64,000 bases of DNA. It comes from Chlorobium sp. (GTDB lineage Bacteria > Bacteroidota > Chlorobiia > Chlorobiales > Chlorobiaceae). The notes under the pieces are model-generated. The model was not told the DNA's origin. It saw only the letters and a program-made list of their open reading frames with translations, and ran no database searches. The stretch spans positions 1 to 64,000 of the forward strand of contig SZXX01000029.1 of assembly GCA_005843825.1 (NCBI GenBank), written 5' to 3'. Made by a program: the position numbers and the translations under genes. Of the stretch, positions 7,873 to 16,562 are shown in pieces (position 1 is the stretch's first letter; each line of letters begins with the position of its first letter).

Positions 7873-9534
7873 TCACAGGAATACAGAATTATATATAATC
7901 AACTTTTGCCGGAATTTTTTTCTATTTTTATATAAAATAAATCCTTCAAATAAGAAGAGCAAAATTCCAATAAAGAATAAGCCAATGCCAATGAGCAGAA
8001 ATACCTGCTTTGAATGCTCAGTATATAATCCAAGTCCTTTGTTACTATTTCGATTATTTACTTCAGGAGTAAGAATAGAGCTGATTGTTTTATTATCAAG
8101 AATTGATTTTAGACCTGCTACATCCGGATAAGGTATTTCCTGGCCAGGCGTTTTATTCTCCAGATATTCAAACAGAGAGTTTAAACGATCTCCATTAAAA
8201 TAAGGTATTCTCTGACCAGGAGTTTTGTCTTCCAAATATTCAAGTATCGATTTCAGTCTGTTTGATATCCCGCCTCCGGAATTGTAAAACAAAAAATTGA
8301 TATGAAGATAGGATGTACTTAAATGTGGTTTCTTTTGTAAAAAAGTATAGTCCCCAGAAGCAAGGTAGCCGTTAACATTATTCTTTTGACGAATACTTAC
8401 AGCGTATTTGTTCTCCAAAGATCTTAATGTAGACGGGATTATACCGACCAGCCCTCCGATTATAAGCAGAAACCAAATGATTGCAATTTTCTTAAATCTT
8501 CTACTGTTTCCATATTTCTGCAGCATAAACAAAATGCAATAACCATTAAGCAAGATACCTATTGACAAGATGTCAAGATACCTTGAAGTCAATATACCTG
8601 AACCCCTACTAAAGGCTGTGGCAAAGATTTGTGCTAAAACCCAAAGAGAGAGGGAAAAAACAAACCATGAATAATCGTCTGTGGATGGCTTCTTTTGAAG
8701 CTGCCGGATCATAAACAGAACTACAGGAGTGTAAAGAAGGCCACCGCCAGTAGCAAATGAAAGTGCTATGGTAAAATCTAGCAAAGATTTTGTTTCAGGT
8801 TTTGCAGAAGTAAAGTAAAGTCCAGTAAATAAAAAAATGGCGAGAACAATAATAAGCACAGCTGTCCATCGAGTTCTTTCAATTCCACAAATCCAGCGGA
8901 TCATTAATGTTCCAATACCGGCGGCAATGGTCAAGATACCAGAAGCGAGGGAGAAAAAGCTCATAAACCCTGAGAACACAATGACAAAAAACCAGTGATA
9001 ATAACCAGTTCTATACCGTGAAATTGACCATAAAAAAGGAAAGCTGAAGAGGAGCAGAAAATAGAACTGTGACTGAAATCCAGAAAGAGTGTTTTGATGT
9101 CCATAGGGAACTGCAAAAAGCAGGGTGGCAAAAGCAAAAAATTGTAACCGGGAACCTTGTGTCATACCTTTCTGAAGAAAGAAGAGCAAAAGAACTAATG
9201 AAATTGTGTGGATTGCTGCATTAGCGTACATCTGAACCATTGGATCCCATACTCCACTGTTGAGTTTAAACAGCAAGAGGTGAAGGACTTTTGTTGTAAA
9301 TATCCGGTGCTCGTTATGGCTTGAAAACAGGTCTGTCCATCGCAGTGTTCCGTCAATGAGTGGGCAATAGAGACCAAGTCCTTCGGCGCTCCATTGATCC
9401 CAGAACGGAACGGAACTGCCGAAATTCGAGATAATCACAGCTTTGGCACCGAACACAATAAAAATAAAAGCAAAATAAAGCCAGAGAGAGCTGCTTTTTA
9501 TTTGTGGCTCCCTCAGTTGCGGCCTCTCTTTCAT
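7873..9534 (-). CDS. Polytopic membrane protein, candidate GT-C glycosyltransferase
   Basis: The ATG at 9534, four bases after the DprE2-like gene, gives 553 residues; an upstream extension would lie inside that gene. There are about eleven hydrophobic segments. Between the first and second is an extra-cytoplasmic loop PFWDQWSAEG...HNEHR, with D46, E51 and E75, which resembles the acidic first loop of GT-C enzymes that use polyprenyl-phosphate sugars. Near the C-terminus is a 24-residue tandem repeat (LKSILEYLEDKTPGQRIPY, then LNSLFEYLENKTPGQEIPY, then a third partial copy), followed by a last membrane helix. In operon context it would be the arabinosyltransferase-like enzyme. The family could not be named with certainty. 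Confidence 0.6.
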   Translation of the reverse strand: MKERPQLREPQIKSSSLWLYFAFIFIVFGAKAVIISNFGSSVPFWDQWSAEGLGLYCPLIDGTLRWTDLFSSHNEHRIFTTKVLHLLLFKLNSGVWDPMVQMYANAAIHTISLVLLLFFLQKGMTQGSRLQFFAFATLLFAVPYGHQNTLSGFQSQFYFLLLFSFPFLWSISRYRTGYYHWFFVIVFSGFMSFFSLASGILTIAAGIGTLMIRWICGIERTRWTAVLIIVLAIFLFTGLYFTSAKPETKSLLDFTIALSFATGGGLLYTPVVLFMIRQLQKKPSTDDYSWFVFSLSLWVLAQIFATAFSRGSGILTSRYLDILSIGILLNGYCILFMLQKYGNSRRFKKIAIIWFLLIIGGLVGIIPSTLRSLENKYAVSIRQKNNVNGYLASGDYTFLQKKPHLSTSYLHINFLFYNSGGGISNRLKSILEYLEDKTPGQRIPYFNGDRLNSLFEYLENKTPGQEIPYPDVAGLKSILDNKTISSILTPEVNNRNSNKGLGLYTEHSKQVFLLIGIGLFFIGILLFLFEGFILYKNRKKFRQKLIIYNSVFL

Positions 9535-9538
9535 TGGC

Positions 9539-10279
9539 TTAAAGATTTTCTTTTTTAAACACAGCCGACGGCAGATGGATAATGCCGGCCATGATATATT
9601 TCCAGAACCACGGGGTGTAGAGTGTGTCTGTTTTCTTTTCAATTGCCCTGACAATATCAGCGGCAATCTGATCAGGCTCGGCAACAAGAAAACCCGGCAT
9701 GGAGAGCCCTTCGGTCATAGGCGTGGCAACCATACCCGGCTTGATAATGAGCACATGAACGCCGGAGTGGAACATTCGTGCCTGAAGCCCTTCGCAAAAT
9801 GTTGTTATGGCGGCTTTGGCTGTTCCGTAGACATAATTTGACGGTCGTCCTCTGTCGCCGGCAACAGAACTTATCACGGCAATAGTTCCCCCATGCTGCT
9901 TTTCAAAGAGATTGGAGAGCCTGGTAAGCAATGCTATGGTGCTGACGGCATTGGTCTCAAATTCAAGCAGCGCCCGGTCAACATCATCTTCACAGGCTTT
10001 CTGATCGCCAAGAGTGCCATGGGCAACAAGTGCAACATCAATGGTACCCAGTGTTTTGACAACCTCCTTAAGTACCTCTTCATAGCGCACTCTGTCATTA
10101 ACGTCAAGCAGGGCATACGCTGCAGATGATGCACCCCGGATTTTCAGGTCGGCCGCGAGCGAGGTAAGCCGCTCTTCATTTCGAGCAAGCAGATAAAGAC
10201 TCGCTCCTTCTTTTGCGAAACGCTGTGCCGTGGCCTCGGCTATGGCTGAAGTGGCACCGATAATGAGAATTTTTTTCAT
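9539..10279 (-). CDS. DprE2-like short-chain dehydrogenase
   Basis: A 246-residue SDR with the cofactor motif GATSAIAEA (residues 8-16), the AHG block in place of NAG, catalytic Ser in ISSVAGDRGR and YGTAK as the YxxxK. The AIAEA variant and the RGRPSNYVYGTAKA stretch are typical of DprE2-type enzymes. With DprE1 they epimerise polyprenyl-phosphoryl ribose to arabinose, DprE2 reducing the 2-keto intermediate with NADH. It overlaps the DprE1-like gene by 4 bp, the same gene pairing as in mycobacteria. That the sugar is a pentofuranose here is inference from the pairing and the nearby UbiA gene. Confidence 0.8.
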   Translation of the reverse strand: MKKILIIGATSAIAEATAQRFAKEGASLYLLARNEERLTSLAADLKIRGASSAAYALLDVNDRVRYEEVLKEVVKTLGTIDVALVAHGTLGDQKACEDDVDRALLEFETNAVSTIALLTRLSNLFEKQHGGTIAVISSVAGDRGRPSNYVYGTAKAAITTFCEGLQARMFHSGVHVLIIKPGMVATPMTEGLSMPGFLVAEPDQIAADIVRAIEKKTDTLYTPWFWKYIMAGIIHLPSAVFKKENL

Positions 10280-11598
10280 CTGTCAAGTCCTAATCGTCGT
10301 GATTGATAAGAGGCAAAAATACCTTTCGTTCCATTCTGCTCCCGAATTCCCTGAAATTGCTCCCATCGGGGGTAACTTTGCCTGAAGGTAGGAGCGCTCA
10401 TGCGCACATCTTTTGTCAGATAAATTTTGCCACCATAATCAAGCACAATGGCGTCGAGCCGGTCAAGCAAAGGAAACAGCCCCTCTTCAATCTTGAAGTC
10501 AAGGGCAAGGGTATAGCCTGCAAGTGGAAAAGAAAGAAGATTATCGTTTTGTTTTCCGAACACTTTCAACACAGCAAGAAATGAGCCTTTGCCTGACGCG
10601 GCAATTTCCTTTACTATTTTCGTCATGCCCTCCTGACCGGCCTCTTTGGGTATCACAAACTGGTATTGGGTAAATCCATTTTTTCCATAGAGCCTGTTCC
10701 AATGCTGAATGCCATCCAATGGATAAAAAAAGGGTTCATAGTGTACCCTGTTTGCAACCTCTTTTTTGGTTATCCGATTATAGTAGAGGGTATTGAACAA
10801 TTGAATCGAATAACGGTTCAGCAAACTTGAAGGCATCTCTACCGGAACAGTAATGGCATGTTTTGCAGGGCTCGAAAGAGAGTGGTCTGTTGCGTGTTCA
10901 CCAATCATAAGCAGTGAACGCCCGAGAGATGAACCGGTAGCAAGGCAGTCTATCCAAGCGACGGAATAGGTGCTCGCATAATTTTGCTCAAACAATTCGA
11001 GAGCCTCGGTGATGTTGACGGCCTTAATGGTTTTTTGGTCGATATAGGCACTGCTGACCGGCTTCAGTCGAAAACTGACTGAAAGAATAATGCCGGTTAA
11101 GCCCATCCCTCCGCACGTCGCATGAAAAAGTTCGGAATGACTGGTATTGGAGCACAAAAGAACATTGTCCGGACTGACAAGCAGCTCTATATGTTCAACA
11201 AAGTCACAAAAGCAGCCGCAGACATGATGGTTTTTACCATGCACATCACTGGCAACAGCTCCGCCAAGGGTTATGTGCTTTGTCCCCGGGGTTACCGGTA
11301 AAAACCACCCCAGAGGAACGAACACCTCAAGAATATCGGCCAGAGATATCCCTGCGTTACAGGTTACAATACCGGTGTTCTTGTCAAAATCAAGCAGATG
11401 GGTAAGGTGCCGGGTGTCGATAACATAGCTGGCAAGTGAGCCGTCTCCATAACTTCGGCCGAGACCCCTGGCAATCAGTCCATCCGCCCCACAGTTCTCA
11501 ACAGCACTTTTCACCCCGGAAACAACGAGTGGCACGTTGACCTCTGCCTCTATGATCGGATAACGACCCCAGCCATGAATACGTTGTATGGATTTCAT
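10276..11598 (-). CDS. DprE1-like FAD-binding oxidoreductase
   Basis: The 440-residue protein has an N-terminal FAD_binding_4 domain: ARGLGRSYGDGSL, LPVTPGTKHITLGGAVASDVHGKNHH and GGMGLTGIILS, then a C-terminal ALO-like domain ending in KDVRMSAPTFRQSYPRW. The DxHGKNHH motif is a hallmark of DprE1. The enzyme oxidises the 2-OH of polyprenyl-phosphoryl-beta-D-ribofuranose with FAD, and DprE2 then reduces the ketone to the arabino form. It starts with ATG about 45 bases downstream of the HAD-UbiA gene, and its 3' end overlaps the DprE2-like gene. Confidence 0.85.
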   Translation of the reverse strand: MKSIQRIHGWGRYPIIEAEVNVPLVVSGVKSAVENCGADGLIARGLGRSYGDGSLASYVIDTRHLTHLLDFDKNTGIVTCNAGISLADILEVFVPLGWFLPVTPGTKHITLGGAVASDVHGKNHHVCGCFCDFVEHIELLVSPDNVLLCSNTSHSELFHATCGGMGLTGIILSVSFRLKPVSSAYIDQKTIKAVNITEALELFEQNYASTYSVAWIDCLATGSSLGRSLLMIGEHATDHSLSSPAKHAITVPVEMPSSLLNRYSIQLFNTLYYNRITKKEVANRVHYEPFFYPLDGIQHWNRLYGKNGFTQYQFVIPKEAGQEGMTKIVKEIAASGKGSFLAVLKVFGKQNDNLLSFPLAGYTLALDFKIEEGLFPLLDRLDAIVLDYGGKIYLTKDVRMSAPTFRQSYPRWEQFQGIREQNGTKGIFASYQSRRLGLDR

Positions 11599-11642
11599 TC
11601 AATCCTTTTTGTGTCCATGGATGTAATGGAAAATGGCATATA

Positions 11643-13064
11643 CTATATTGCCAACCAGAAAATAATTCCAAAAATCAGACCTGAGAGAATACTGATTTTA
11701 TCAGTAACAGCATAGATCACCGGGTCGTCATGCATCTCCCCCCTATTGGTCAGCAGCCACAGCCTTGTAATCCAGAACAGCAGTACCGGACAGGCTGCCC
11801 AGATAATTTGCGGGTGGCGGTACATTGCCACTGTTGCGTGATCCTGGATATAGAGAGCAAGCACCATCACTGAAAGATAACCTGATGCCGCGCCAAGAGA
11901 AGAGATCATCTCAAGATCATCAGGGTAGTATCCTCGCCCCTTTGCTTTTTCATTATTACCATTCAAATGAGCCTCACGAAGCTCAGAATATCTTTTTACG
12001 AGGGCAAGGCTGAGAAAAATAAACATCGAAAATGCCAGCATCCAGAACGTAGGGATCAAAGTGCAGGCATAGACACCTGCCAGAATGCGAATAGTGTAAA
12101 GTAAAGAGAGAACAATAATATCAGCTGCAGTAACTTTCTTTAAACCAACAGAATACGCAAGTGTTGTAACATAATATATACCCAGAACAAGGCTGAAGCG
12201 CCAAGGCATAAACAACAACGAACCGGCAAAGGGAACAAGCAGCAGCAGGGGCAGGGAAAGCATGCCTTTTTTAATGGATAAGGCTCCAGAAGCAAACACG
12301 CGGTTGCGTTTTTTTGGATGAAGACGATCATCCTCTATATCCAGCAGGTCATTGAGGACATAAACGCTCGAAGCGCAGAGTGAAAAAAAAACAAACGCAA
12401 GCAACCCGCTCAAGAGAGCAACACTATTGATAAGCTCATGAGCAGCAAGAAGTGGCACAAAAATCAGCAGGTTCTTCATCCACTGGTAAGGACGCAATGC
12501 CTTGAACCATAACCCTAACTGATTGGATGGACTCTTGATAATACGCTCAACATTACCTTTTTTGAGGGCTCGCTTTTCCACCCCGCGCTCAGGATTGACA
12601 AGATAGGCTTTGCCGGCCGATTCCCATACCGGGATATCGGCATGGGAGTTTCCGGCATAATCAAATCCGCCATTACCAAATTCTTCTACAAGAAAATCCC
12701 TTTTTGCATGGGAAGAATTATTATGGCTGCCATCCGTAGCAATAACCCGGTCAAAAAGCTTCAGATGCCCAGCAATCTGATCAGCATATAATTTATGGCT
12801 TCCTGTCGCAAGAATAACCTGACGGTGTTTTGCTCTTTCACCCTCAATCAAAGCAATAACTGCAGGGTCATACGGCAAAAAAGAAACATCGATAGTGATT
12901 CGATTGGCAAGCTCGGTTTTTAAATGAGACTTTCCCTTTGCAAGCCAGAAAAACGGAGCTAAAAGCTGAAGCGGCGACTGCTTAATAAACGAAAATAATG
13001 ACTGATACAACAGATCAGTTCGTATGAGGGTGCCATCAAGATCAACGACAAGAGGTTTTAGCAT
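11643..13064 (-). CDS. HAD phosphatase fused to UbiA-type polyprenyl phosphoribosyltransferase
   Basis: The ATG at 13064 gives 473 residues; a longer frame begins at 13088 without added similarity. Residues 1-190 form a HAD domain (DLDGTLIRT with D8 and D10; AGNSHADIPVWE as the last motif). From about 200 there is a UbiA prenyltransferase with NDLLDIEDDRLHPKKRNR (NDxxDxxxD) and about nine membrane helices. In mycobacteria the equivalent activities are separate: Rv3806c joins PRPP to decaprenyl phosphate and Rv3807c removes the 5-phosphate. The fusion would give polyprenyl-phosphoryl-ribose, the substrate of the neighbouring DprE1/DprE2-like pair. Similar fusions (NoeC type) serve arabinosylation of Nod factors in Azorhizobium. 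Confidence 0.8.
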   Translation of the reverse strand: MLKPLVVDLDGTLIRTDLLYQSLFSFIKQSPLQLLAPFFWLAKGKSHLKTELANRITIDVSFLPYDPAVIALIEGERAKHRQVILATGSHKLYADQIAGHLKLFDRVIATDGSHNNSSHAKRDFLVEEFGNGGFDYAGNSHADIPVWESAGKAYLVNPERGVEKRALKKGNVERIIKSPSNQLGLWFKALRPYQWMKNLLIFVPLLAAHELINSVALLSGLLAFVFFSLCASSVYVLNDLLDIEDDRLHPKKRNRVFASGALSIKKGMLSLPLLLLVPFAGSLLFMPWRFSLVLGIYYVTTLAYSVGLKKVTAADIIVLSLLYTIRILAGVYACTLIPTFWMLAFSMFIFLSLALVKRYSELREAHLNGNNEKAKGRGYYPDDLEMISSLGAASGYLSVMVLALYIQDHATVAMYRHPQIIWAACPVLLFWITRLWLLTNRGEMHDDPVIYAVTDKISILSGLIFGIIFWLAI

Positions 13065-13123
13065 GCAGCTATACTCCACTCTACACAAATAATCATTTAT
13101 GATTCACAGTTTTACCCGTATCC

Positions 13124-13879
13124 TTACCGTAACGTCAATCCCCCATCAATGGTCAGCAGTGTTCCAGTGAGCCATTTTGTAGCATCAGACAACAAATAGA
13201 TGGCGGCATAGGCTATTTCTTCGGGTGTACCGTATCTGCCTAAAGGATATCGATTAACATCTTTTTCAATTTCTGAATCTGAAATTAAAACGGTTAGTTT
13301 TGTTTTTACCATACCAGGTTGAACAGCATTTGCTCTGATTCCTGATGATGCAAGCTCAAGGGCTATACCTTTCATGAATGAATTGAGTGCTCCTTTTGAT
13401 GCCATATACATGATATTGCCAAGCGATGCAAATGACGAGGCTACTGAAGAAATAAAAACAATAGAGGCCTCATTTGTCAGAAGTTGCTTTTTATAAAGAT
13501 AACGTGTCAATAATGCTGGTGCTATAAAATTGATCTGCATTAGCTCAGCAAGATTTGCTTCATTGACAAATTTCAAGGGTAATCTCTTGAGAACACCTGC
13601 CGAATGAACAACTCCATCCAATGGAGGGAGAGCCGCAACCAATATCTCACGACCTTCACTAATCGCTATATCAGCCCGCACTATAGAGTGACCTTTGCCA
13701 TCCATCGCTGAGAGTGTTTCTTGCAACCGATCTTGGTTTCGACCAGTAATAATCACTTTAGCACCTAGTCGTGAACACTCAATTGCTGTTGCTCTTCCTA
13801 TACCAGATGAGGCGCCGGTTACAAGGATGGTTTTACTCCTTAAAGAAAACGGATTATAGGTCATAGCCATACTTTTCAA
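13124..13879 (-). CDS. FabG-like 3-ketoacyl reductase (SDR)
   Basis: A 251-residue classical SDR: TGASSGIG cofactor motif (residues 21-28), SSVAS with the catalytic Ser, YMASKGALN as YxxxK, and the C-terminal block GRYGTPEEIAYAAIYLLSD ending in LLTIDGG, all typical of FabG. It overlaps the KAS III gene by 4 bp and shares an operon with two KAS III enzymes and an ACP. The simplest reading is reduction of a 3-oxoacyl group on that ACP to a 3-hydroxyacyl group. The sugar or lipid that receives the acyl group is not shown by the sequence. Confidence 0.8.
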   Translation of the reverse strand: MKSMAMTYNPFSLRSKTILVTGASSGIGRATAIECSRLGAKVIITGRNQDRLQETLSAMDGKGHSIVRADIAISEGREILVAALPPLDGVVHSAGVLKRLPLKFVNEANLAELMQINFIAPALLTRYLYKKQLLTNEASIVFISSVASSFASLGNIMYMASKGALNSFMKGIALELASSGIRANAVQPGMVKTKLTVLISDSEIEKDVNRYPLGRYGTPEEIAYAAIYLLSDATKWLTGTLLTIDGGLTLR

Positions 13880-14931
13880 ATTTCAACGAGATCACTGACG
13901 AAACAGTCGCCAAGTTGTATCACAGAGGTTGCCCAAGTCATTCCAACGCCAAAACCTGAAAGAAGCACCTTTTTGCCTGACAGTTTTCCCTGCATTTCAG
14001 AGACCATCGTCAACGGTATAGAGACAGACGAAGTATTACCAAACTTTGCAATGGTGGCTGGTACTTTTTCAGGATCAAGCTTCAGCTTTCGGGCAAGGTA
14101 GGAGTTGATAAAGTCGTTGGCCTGATGAAATAGAAAATAGTCGAGACTGGCTACTTCAGAACCTGAGTAACCCATCACCCTTTTGATATCTGCGGGAATT
14201 CTGCTGATGACAAAATTAAAAACATCGCTCCCATTCATATACCCATGCTCATCACTGCGAATATTACCAAACTCATCAACAACGCGCTCCTTGAGAGTTT
14301 CCTCTGTTGTGGGATTACGATACCCTCCGGCATTGATCTTGATCAACTCCTCTTTTGAGCCATCAGAATTAAGAGAAAAAAAGCTTTCTCCATAACTATC
14401 ATCCCGTTCAATAAGAGCTGCTGCGCCGGCATCACCAAAAATAAATGCTGTTTTTCTGTCCTTAGGAGAATAGATTCTCGAACGAGTTTCTCCATCAAGC
14501 AACAAGGCCCTACGAAGCCCACTGCGCTCCATCATGGCATAGATGACCGACATGCCATAGATAAACCCTGAACATCCAAGGTTCAAATCAAACGCAATAG
14601 TATTTTCTGAAAGTCCAAGCCTGTGCTGAAGAAGAATCGAGGTCGCAGGCATACGGTAATCAGGCGTCTGTGACACAAATACAAGAAGATCAATCTCTTC
14701 ACGAGGTACCGAGAGATCAGTAAGGAGCTTTTCTGCTGCTGCAAAGCATAAATCAGAAGAACAGATATGAGGATCGGCAAATCGGCGTTCAACAATGCCG
14801 ATTTTATCGACCACTTGTTTTACCTCCTCGGCAGGGAAATAGGTTGTGTACTCATAGTTTTTGATGACATTACGCGGCACTGCAGCTGCAAGTCCGCGAA
14901 TGCCAACTCCGGTATACTTTAACAGGGCCAT
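13876..14931 (-). CDS. 3-oxoacyl-ACP synthase III (KAS III) paralogue A
   Basis: The 351-residue thiolase-fold protein has the KAS III triad: C120 in LGCSGFIYG, H269 in FHQAND and N299 in GNTSS. Glycine-rich C-terminal GFGVGMTWA is in place. KAS III condenses an acyl-CoA with malonyl-ACP. It is clearly related to the gene at 15443-16528 (same triad spacing, shared VSQTPDY, LQHRLGLS and FHQAN blocks), so the two arose by duplication. About 209 bases of repeat-containing DNA separate it from the ACP gene. Its stop overlaps the FabG-like start, which ties the two reactions together. Confidence 0.88.
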   Translation of the reverse strand: MALLKYTGVGIRGLAAAVPRNVIKNYEYTTYFPAEEVKQVVDKIGIVERRFADPHICSSDLCFAAAEKLLTDLSVPREEIDLLVFVSQTPDYRMPATSILLQHRLGLSENTIAFDLNLGCSGFIYGMSVIYAMMERSGLRRALLLDGETRSRIYSPKDRKTAFIFGDAGAAALIERDDSYGESFFSLNSDGSKEELIKINAGGYRNPTTEETLKERVVDEFGNIRSDEHGYMNGSDVFNFVISRIPADIKRVMGYSGSEVASLDYFLFHQANDFINSYLARKLKLDPEKVPATIAKFGNTSSVSIPLTMVSEMQGKLSGKKVLLSGFGVGMTWATSVIQLGDCFVSDLVEI

Positions 14932-14935
14932 GTTA

Positions 14936-15010
14936 GAAAGGGATGCTGAGTTCTGAGTGTTGAGTTCTGAGTGCCGAGCGAAAGCAAGAGATTTGGCAAT
15001 TGGCAGTTAG
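14936..15010. repeat. Spacer repeats (CTGAGTGTTGAG and TTGGCAATTGGCAG)
   Basis: Variants of the CTGAGTGCTGAG motif are followed by TTTGGCAATTGGCAGTTAGC, both families of spacer repeat that recur in the window. They lie between the ACP and KAS III A genes, so they interrupt what is otherwise a tight operon. Confidence 0.8.
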
Positions 15011-15072
15011 CATATTTATGGACGTTAAGATGTTTGGCAATAAGATGAAAAGAACTATCGCTTTCGGGACAT

Positions 15073-15097
15073 GTTGGGGTTCAGGAATCACCCCAAC
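15073..15097. repeat. REP-like hairpin GTTGGGGT / ACCCCAAC
   Basis: Perfect 8-base arms (15073-15080 and 15090-15097) with a 9-base loop, extended as CCTAC on the right. Hairpins of this general form (GTAGGTTGGGGT...ACCCCAAC) are widespread dispersed repeats. It lies in the gap between the ACP and KAS III A genes and could act as an mRNA stabiliser or weak attenuator. Confidence 0.6.
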
Positions 15098-15140
15098 CTA
15101 CAATGTGCGGAGTAAAATTAACTAGAGGCGACTTTGTGTG

Positions 15141-15365
15141 TTATGAGCGGTTTTTGATTTCGTTGATAACGTCGGCTACGGTGATCAGTTTTATGAAATC
15201 GTTGCCTTCGATTACTACATCGTACTCTTCGTCGATCATGGCTATTACCGATAAGAATGCGAGGGAGTCCCATTGGGGGAGCTTGCGAAATTCTGTGTCG
15301 AGCTGAACGGAATCATCAGTGATTTCAAGGGTTTCCTTGAAAAGATCAATAAATTTCTCAGACAT
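15141..15365 (-). CDS. Acyl carrier protein
   Basis: A 74-residue acidic protein with the ACP fold pattern and the phosphopantetheine site QWDSLAFLSV (Ser34 of the DSL motif), followed by IDEEYDVVI and a final helix. It would carry acyl chains as thioesters. It sits between two KAS III genes and upstream of a FabG-like gene, so it is a dedicated ACP for a small acyl-building set rather than the housekeeping one, which is normally in a fab cluster. The upstream bases contain AGGAG (minus strand), a good ribosome site. Confidence 0.88.
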   Translation of the reverse strand: MSEKFIDLFKETLEITDDSVQLDTEFRKLPQWDSLAFLSVIAMIDEEYDVVIEGNDFIKLITVADVINEIKNRS

Positions 15366-15412
15366 AAGAGTCTCCTGTTAATGGTTAAAGGATAATGTAA
15401 AACGACCAGGGA

Positions 15413-15433
15413 GGGCGACCACAAGGGGCGCCC
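15413..15433. repeat. REP-like palindrome GGGCGACC / GGGCGCCC
   Basis: Near-perfect 8-base arms around ACAAG, extended as CCTAC. It has the same form and the same ACAAG loop as the palindrome at 22858-22878, so the two belong to one dispersed family. It lies 10 bases after the stop of the KAS III B gene, where it may protect the mRNA end. Confidence 0.7.
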
Positions 15434-15442
15434 CTACATTTA

Positions 15443-16528
15443 TTACGGAATTGTTTTCTGTGACGCGCTTAGCAAAATGACATCTGGGCATACCAAGTCG
15501 CTTGTATCGAAGACAACACTTGCCCAAGACAACCCCACCCCGAATGCTGAGGCGAGGATGCGGTGATGGCCCTTTTTTAATACGGAAGCCAATTCGGCAA
15601 CAATTGTAAGAGGAATAGAGGCCGAAGAGGTATTGCCGTATTCCTGCAAGGAGTATGGTACTTTTGAAGGATCGATTTTTAACTTTGAGCGGATTTTTTC
15701 GTTCATCATCAAATTTGCCTGATGAAAGACAAAATAATCAATGTCATCCTTGCTGAGTTGGAAATGTTCAAGCAAAGTATTGACACTTCGCGGTGCTTTA
15801 GTAATACCAAACGTAAAAACTGCCGGGCCATTCAGGATGCTTTGAAGGCGGTTACGATAGATTCCCGGCTCAACTTCTTCAGTTTGTAATGAGTGTTCAT
15901 TGTAAAAGTTGCGGAACCCTCCGTCGGGAATCATAATGGAATCAAAACCTTTGCCGTCAGTACCCATGTGGAACATTATACTTCCGCTACCTTCAGTATA
16001 CTCTAGTGCTGTAGCAGTGCCTGCATCACCAAATAAGGGGTAGGTGCTTTTATCTCTTGGTGACTTGGTTACTGTTGTTGTATCCCCAGTCAAAAGCAAC
16101 CCCTTTTTCATCGTCCCGGATGCCATAAGGGAGGCTATAGTTGAAAGACCGTATACCCAACCTGAACAACCAAGCGATATGTCTATGGCAAAACAATCCG
16201 TGGATAACCCAAGCCTATGCTGCAAAATACAAGATGTAGCCGGAAGAATGTAGTCGGGTGTCTGCGAAACAAAAATCAAGCAATCCACCTCATCACTCCC
16301 CCACTCTAGTTCTTTCAGTAAACGATCAGCAGCTTCAAAACAAAGATCTGAAGTACAAAGACCGGTTCCATTAACAGTGTGGCGAAATTCTACACCTGTG
16401 GTTCCAATAAACCGCTCGGCTTCATCACTACCACCAAGCAATGACAGGGTCTTATTATCTTCGATGTGCTCAGGAACACAAGCTGCTATTCCTTTAATAG
16501 CCACATTATTACAATGTACTATTGCCAT
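15443..16528 (-). CDS. 3-oxoacyl-ACP synthase III (KAS III) paralogue B
   Basis: The 361-residue protein has C121 (LGCSGWVYG), H269 (FHQANL) and N299 (GNTSS), the full KAS III triad, and the C-terminal SAFGVGLSWA loop. Its close resemblance to the KAS III at 13876-14931 suggests tandem duplication with the ACP gene caught between. Two KAS III enzymes with one ACP and one ketoreductase could start two different acyl chains, or one may work as a acyl transferase to a sugar or other acceptor, as some KAS III homologues do. The last residues (SQKTIP) lie beside a REP-like palindrome. Confidence 0.88.
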   Translation of the reverse strand: MAIVHCNNVAIKGIAACVPEHIEDNKTLSLLGGSDEAERFIGTTGVEFRHTVNGTGLCTSDLCFEAADRLLKELEWGSDEVDCLIFVSQTPDYILPATSCILQHRLGLSTDCFAIDISLGCSGWVYGLSTIASLMASGTMKKGLLLTGDTTTVTKSPRDKSTYPLFGDAGTATALEYTEGSGSIMFHMGTDGKGFDSIMIPDGGFRNFYNEHSLQTEEVEPGIYRNRLQSILNGPAVFTFGITKAPRSVNTLLEHFQLSKDDIDYFVFHQANLMMNEKIRSKLKIDPSKVPYSLQEYGNTSSASIPLTIVAELASVLKKGHHRILASAFGVGLSWASVVFDTSDLVCPDVILLSASQKTIP

Positions 16529-16562
16529 GCTATCAAACTCCTTTCAAATTTACCTACTATAA

